Assembly (NCBI RefSeq): GCF_014643255.1
Contig: NZ_BMJI01000020.1
Span: 1 to 64,000 of the forward strand
Direction of reading: 5' to 3'
Source: Tersicoccus solisilvae
Lineage (GTDB): Bacteria > Actinomycetota > Actinomycetes > Actinomycetales > Micrococcaceae
DNA: 64,000 nucleotides
A program made the translations under genes and the position numbers. This document shows positions 62,480 to 64,000 of this stretch, piece by piece; position 1 is the stretch's first letter; every line of letters starts with the position of its first letter. The notes beneath the pieces are model-generated. The model was not told the DNA's origin, searched no databases, and saw only the letters and a list, made by a program, of their open reading frames with translations.

Positions 62480-62507
62480 TGTCCGATAGACGAACGTCTA
62501 TCGGACA
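62480..62507. other. Palindromic site, possible serine-recombinase crossover (right)
   Basis: TGTCCGATAGACG and CGTCTATCGGACA are perfect 13-bp inverted arms around a two-base AA core (62493-62494). It closely matches the site at 31795-31822 with the core on the same strand. It lies between the last island gene and the flgN promoter. Confidence 0.7.
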
Positions 62508-62657
62508 TCCCGCGGCCTTCGACCTCACCGCGTGGCGACTGGACGAGCGGGTGCACGATAGACCCGCCCGATGATGTGCACGGTGAGGGGGCGCCTCCGG
62601 CAATACCGGGCTCACTCTTCAGGTCCCCACCGGCCCCGGAACCGACTGCCGCCGGCC

Positions 62658-62684
62658 TTACCGCACGGCCCACCACGCCGATAG
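62658..62684 (+). promoter_or_regulatory. Sigma28-type promoter for flgN-flgK
   Basis: TTAC, 15 bases, GCCGATAG: the -10 box is identical to those of fliC and flgB. It lies 110 bases before flgN and marks the return to flagellar backbone DNA. Confidence 0.65.
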
Positions 62685-62794
62685 TGATGGGTACCGGAGC
62701 CGAAGACGGCGACGGCCCCACCCTGCCGGTGGACCGCACGCGGGACGTTCCCGCGGACGCCCCCGGATGCGATGAACGAAGGAGACGCCCGGGC

Positions 62795-63277
62795 ATGTCG
62801 TTCACCGACCTGTCGGCGCAGCTGTGGCGGGAACGCGAGCTGCTGGACACGCTGACCTTCCGCCTGGAGGTGGAACAGCTACTGCTGACCGCCGGACGGA
62901 CCCGGCGCCTGCCCCAGGCCACCGCCGAGGTGGAGCAGGTCGTCGACCAGCTCGCCGTCGCGGGACTGGAACGGACCGTGATCGTGGCCGCCCTGGCCGC
63001 CGAGTGGGGCGCTCCCCTGGAATCCACGCTGCGGGAACTGGCCGAGGTCGCGCCCGACGGCGCCTGGCAGGACATCCTCGTCTCCCACCTGTCCGCCATG
63101 GTCGAGCAGACCGCCACGATCCGGTCGCTGCGCGACGCCAACGAGCAGTTCCTGCGCGCCGCGTCCCGGGCCACCGAGGAGACGATGGCCACCATCGCGC
63201 CGTCCTCCCGGACCTACGACTCGACCGGTTCCGCGGCGCCGTCGTCGCTGTCCCGGTTCCTCGACCAGACCCTCTGA
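62795..63277 (+). CDS. flgN: FlgN, export chaperone for hook-associated proteins
   Basis: 160 residues from the ATG at 62795 with GAAGGAG upstream. SFTDLSAQLWRERELLDTLTFRLEVEQLLLTAGRTRRLPQATAEVEQVVDQL is the helical FlgN domain. It keeps FlgK and FlgL export-competent. It lies 16 bases before flgK. Confidence 0.88.
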   Translation: MSFTDLSAQLWRERELLDTLTFRLEVEQLLLTAGRTRRLPQATAEVEQVVDQLAVAGLERTVIVAALAAEWGAPLESTLRELAEVAPDGAWQDILVSHLSAMVEQTATIRSLRDANEQFLRAASRATEETMATIAPSSRTYDSTGSAAPSSLSRFLDQTL

Positions 63278-63293
63278 CCGCCGGGAAGGCACC

Positions 63294-64000
63294 ATGAGCA
63301 GCTTCGCGGGACTCCAGCTCGCCCAGCGCGGCCTGAACGCCGCCCAGCAGGCGACGCTGATCACGGGCCAGAACATCAGCAACGTGGCGACACCCGGGTA
63401 CACCCGGCAGCGGGTGGAGCAGGCCTCCCTCGCGCCGGCCACCGCCACCTTCGGCAGCGTCGGCTCGCCCGTGGGCGCCGGCGTCACCGTGACCGGCATC
63501 AGCCGGCTCGGCGACGCCCTGCTCGACACCGGCGTGCGCACCAGCGCCGCCGCCGCCGGGTACGCCGACGTCCGCGCGGCCGCGTACACCTCCCTCGAGG
63601 ACGCCTGGGGCGAGCCCGGACCCACCGCCCTCTCGCAGAAGCTGACCGCGTTCTGGTCCGCGTGGGACGTCCTGGCGACCAACACGGACGAGCCCGGGGC
63701 CGGAGTCGCCGTGCTCCAGTCCGGACGGGACGTCGCCGCCGGCCTGGAGACCGCGCGTATGGCCGTCACCACCCAGTGGACCGACCGCCGGGCCGGCGTG
63801 GACCCCCAGGTCGCCCAGGTCAACGCGACCGCGTCCCGGCTCGCCGACCTCAACCGGGCGATCAGCACGGCCACCGGTGCCGGCGGGGCCGCCAACGAAC
63901 TGATCGACGAGCGGGCCCGGCTGGCCGAGGAGCTCGCGTCGACCGCGGGGGCGACCGCGCGGGTCGAGGCCGACGGCGGCATGACCGTCCGCCTGAACGG
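63294..64000 (+). CDS. flgK: FlgK, hook-associated protein 1 (partial)
   Basis: The first 235 residues lie in the window. SSFAGLQLAQRGLNAAQQATLITGQNISNVATPGYTRQRVEQ is the FlgK N-terminal domain with the rod/hook NISNVATPGY motif. FlgK joins hook and filament. The rest of the gene runs past 64000. Confidence 0.95.
   Translation, partial: MSSFAGLQLAQRGLNAAQQATLITGQNISNVATPGYTRQRVEQASLAPATATFGSVGSPVGAGVTVTGISRLGDALLDTGVRTSAAAAGYADVRAAAYTSLEDAWGEPGPTALSQKLTAFWSAWDVLATNTDEPGAGVAVLQSGRDVAAGLETARMAVTTQWTDRRAGVDPQVAQVNATASRLADLNRAISTATGAGGAANELIDERARLAEELASTAGATARVEADGGMTVRLN

Noticed and set aside
1-64000. tRNA or rRNA genes, or a tRNA-derived attachment site at the island ends
   Set aside because: No cloverleaf or CCA-end sequence was recognised near 8.1-8.4 kb or 62.4-62.7 kb, nor elsewhere, though this was judged by eye only.

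Overview
The window reads as chromosomal DNA of a flagellated, high-GC actinobacterium. The signs are GC-rich codon use, CsoR- and CmtR-type regulators, DUF6153 proteins, a short flagellin, and GTG starts with 4-base stop/start overlaps. Actinobacteria is well supported; a narrower rank (Micrococcales-like) is only a guess. Both ends are flagellar backbone: fliI-H-G-F-E-flgC-B, an uncharacterised gene, fliS, fliD and fliC on the minus strand at 1-8.1 kb, and flgN-flgK on the plus strand from 62.7 kb. The boxes TAAC-N15-GCCGATAG before fliC and before flgB, and TTAC-N15-GCCGATAG before flgN, look like sigma28 promoters. They suggest fliC and flgN once faced each other across a short intergenic region and that about 54 kb of accessory DNA was inserted there.

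The insert is a mosaic metal-resistance island. 8.2-11.4 kb: a ParB-like gene, a duplicated leader of about 340 bp, a small secreted protein and strong hairpins (plasmid- or ICE-like debris). 11.4-23.5 kb: copper resistance in two minus-strand blocks, copZ-copA-copB-csoR and DUF6153-BNR lipoprotein-ccdA-multicopper oxidase-lgt plus two small genes, with a divergent DUF6153-DUF305 pair. CsoR-type palindromes sit at the promoters. 23.6-31.6 kb: a Complex-I-like operon that has only membrane-arm genes (nuoA, H, J, K, L, M, N). A 382-residue His/Met-rich protein takes the place of the catalytic arm, and a CsoR-like palindrome lies upstream. 31.8-34.8 kb: a Tn5053/Tn552-type tniB-tniA-resolvase module. 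35.2-41.0 kb: an arsenic cluster (arsR, FAD oxidoreductase, arsB, arsC, ArsO-like flavoprotein, second arsC).

41-48.6 kb is a scarred, partly AT-richer, defence-like stretch: a resolvase fragment, a membrane protein-HAD pair, an ISL3 remnant, a restriction gene whose methyltransferase partner is split by an IS256-family element with a 9-bp target duplication, and a TIR-domain protein. 48.8-56.3 kb: the remains of umuD and umuC lie on either side of a cadmium cassette (cmtR, P-type ATPase, cadD, lspA, thioredoxin-like) and an HTH gene paired with a zinc-ribbon recombinase-like gene. 56.5-58.3 kb holds a helicase-associated-domain protein and a serine resolvase next to a 3'-truncated cation exchanger. 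59.5-62.4 kb carries ctaG, a small membrane protein, a CDF exporter and its SmtB/ArsR regulator.

Together the genes give copper oxidation and efflux, arsenate reduction and arsenite efflux, and Cd/Zn/Co efflux. Lipoprotein-processing enzymes (Lgt, LspA) are placed inside the metal operons. Two similar palindromes with 2-bp cores, at 31.8 and 62.5 kb in the same orientation, could be crossover sites for a serine recombinase and would frame the right-hand 30.7 kb of the island. All functional statements are inferred from sequence motifs and family knowledge; no search was run.
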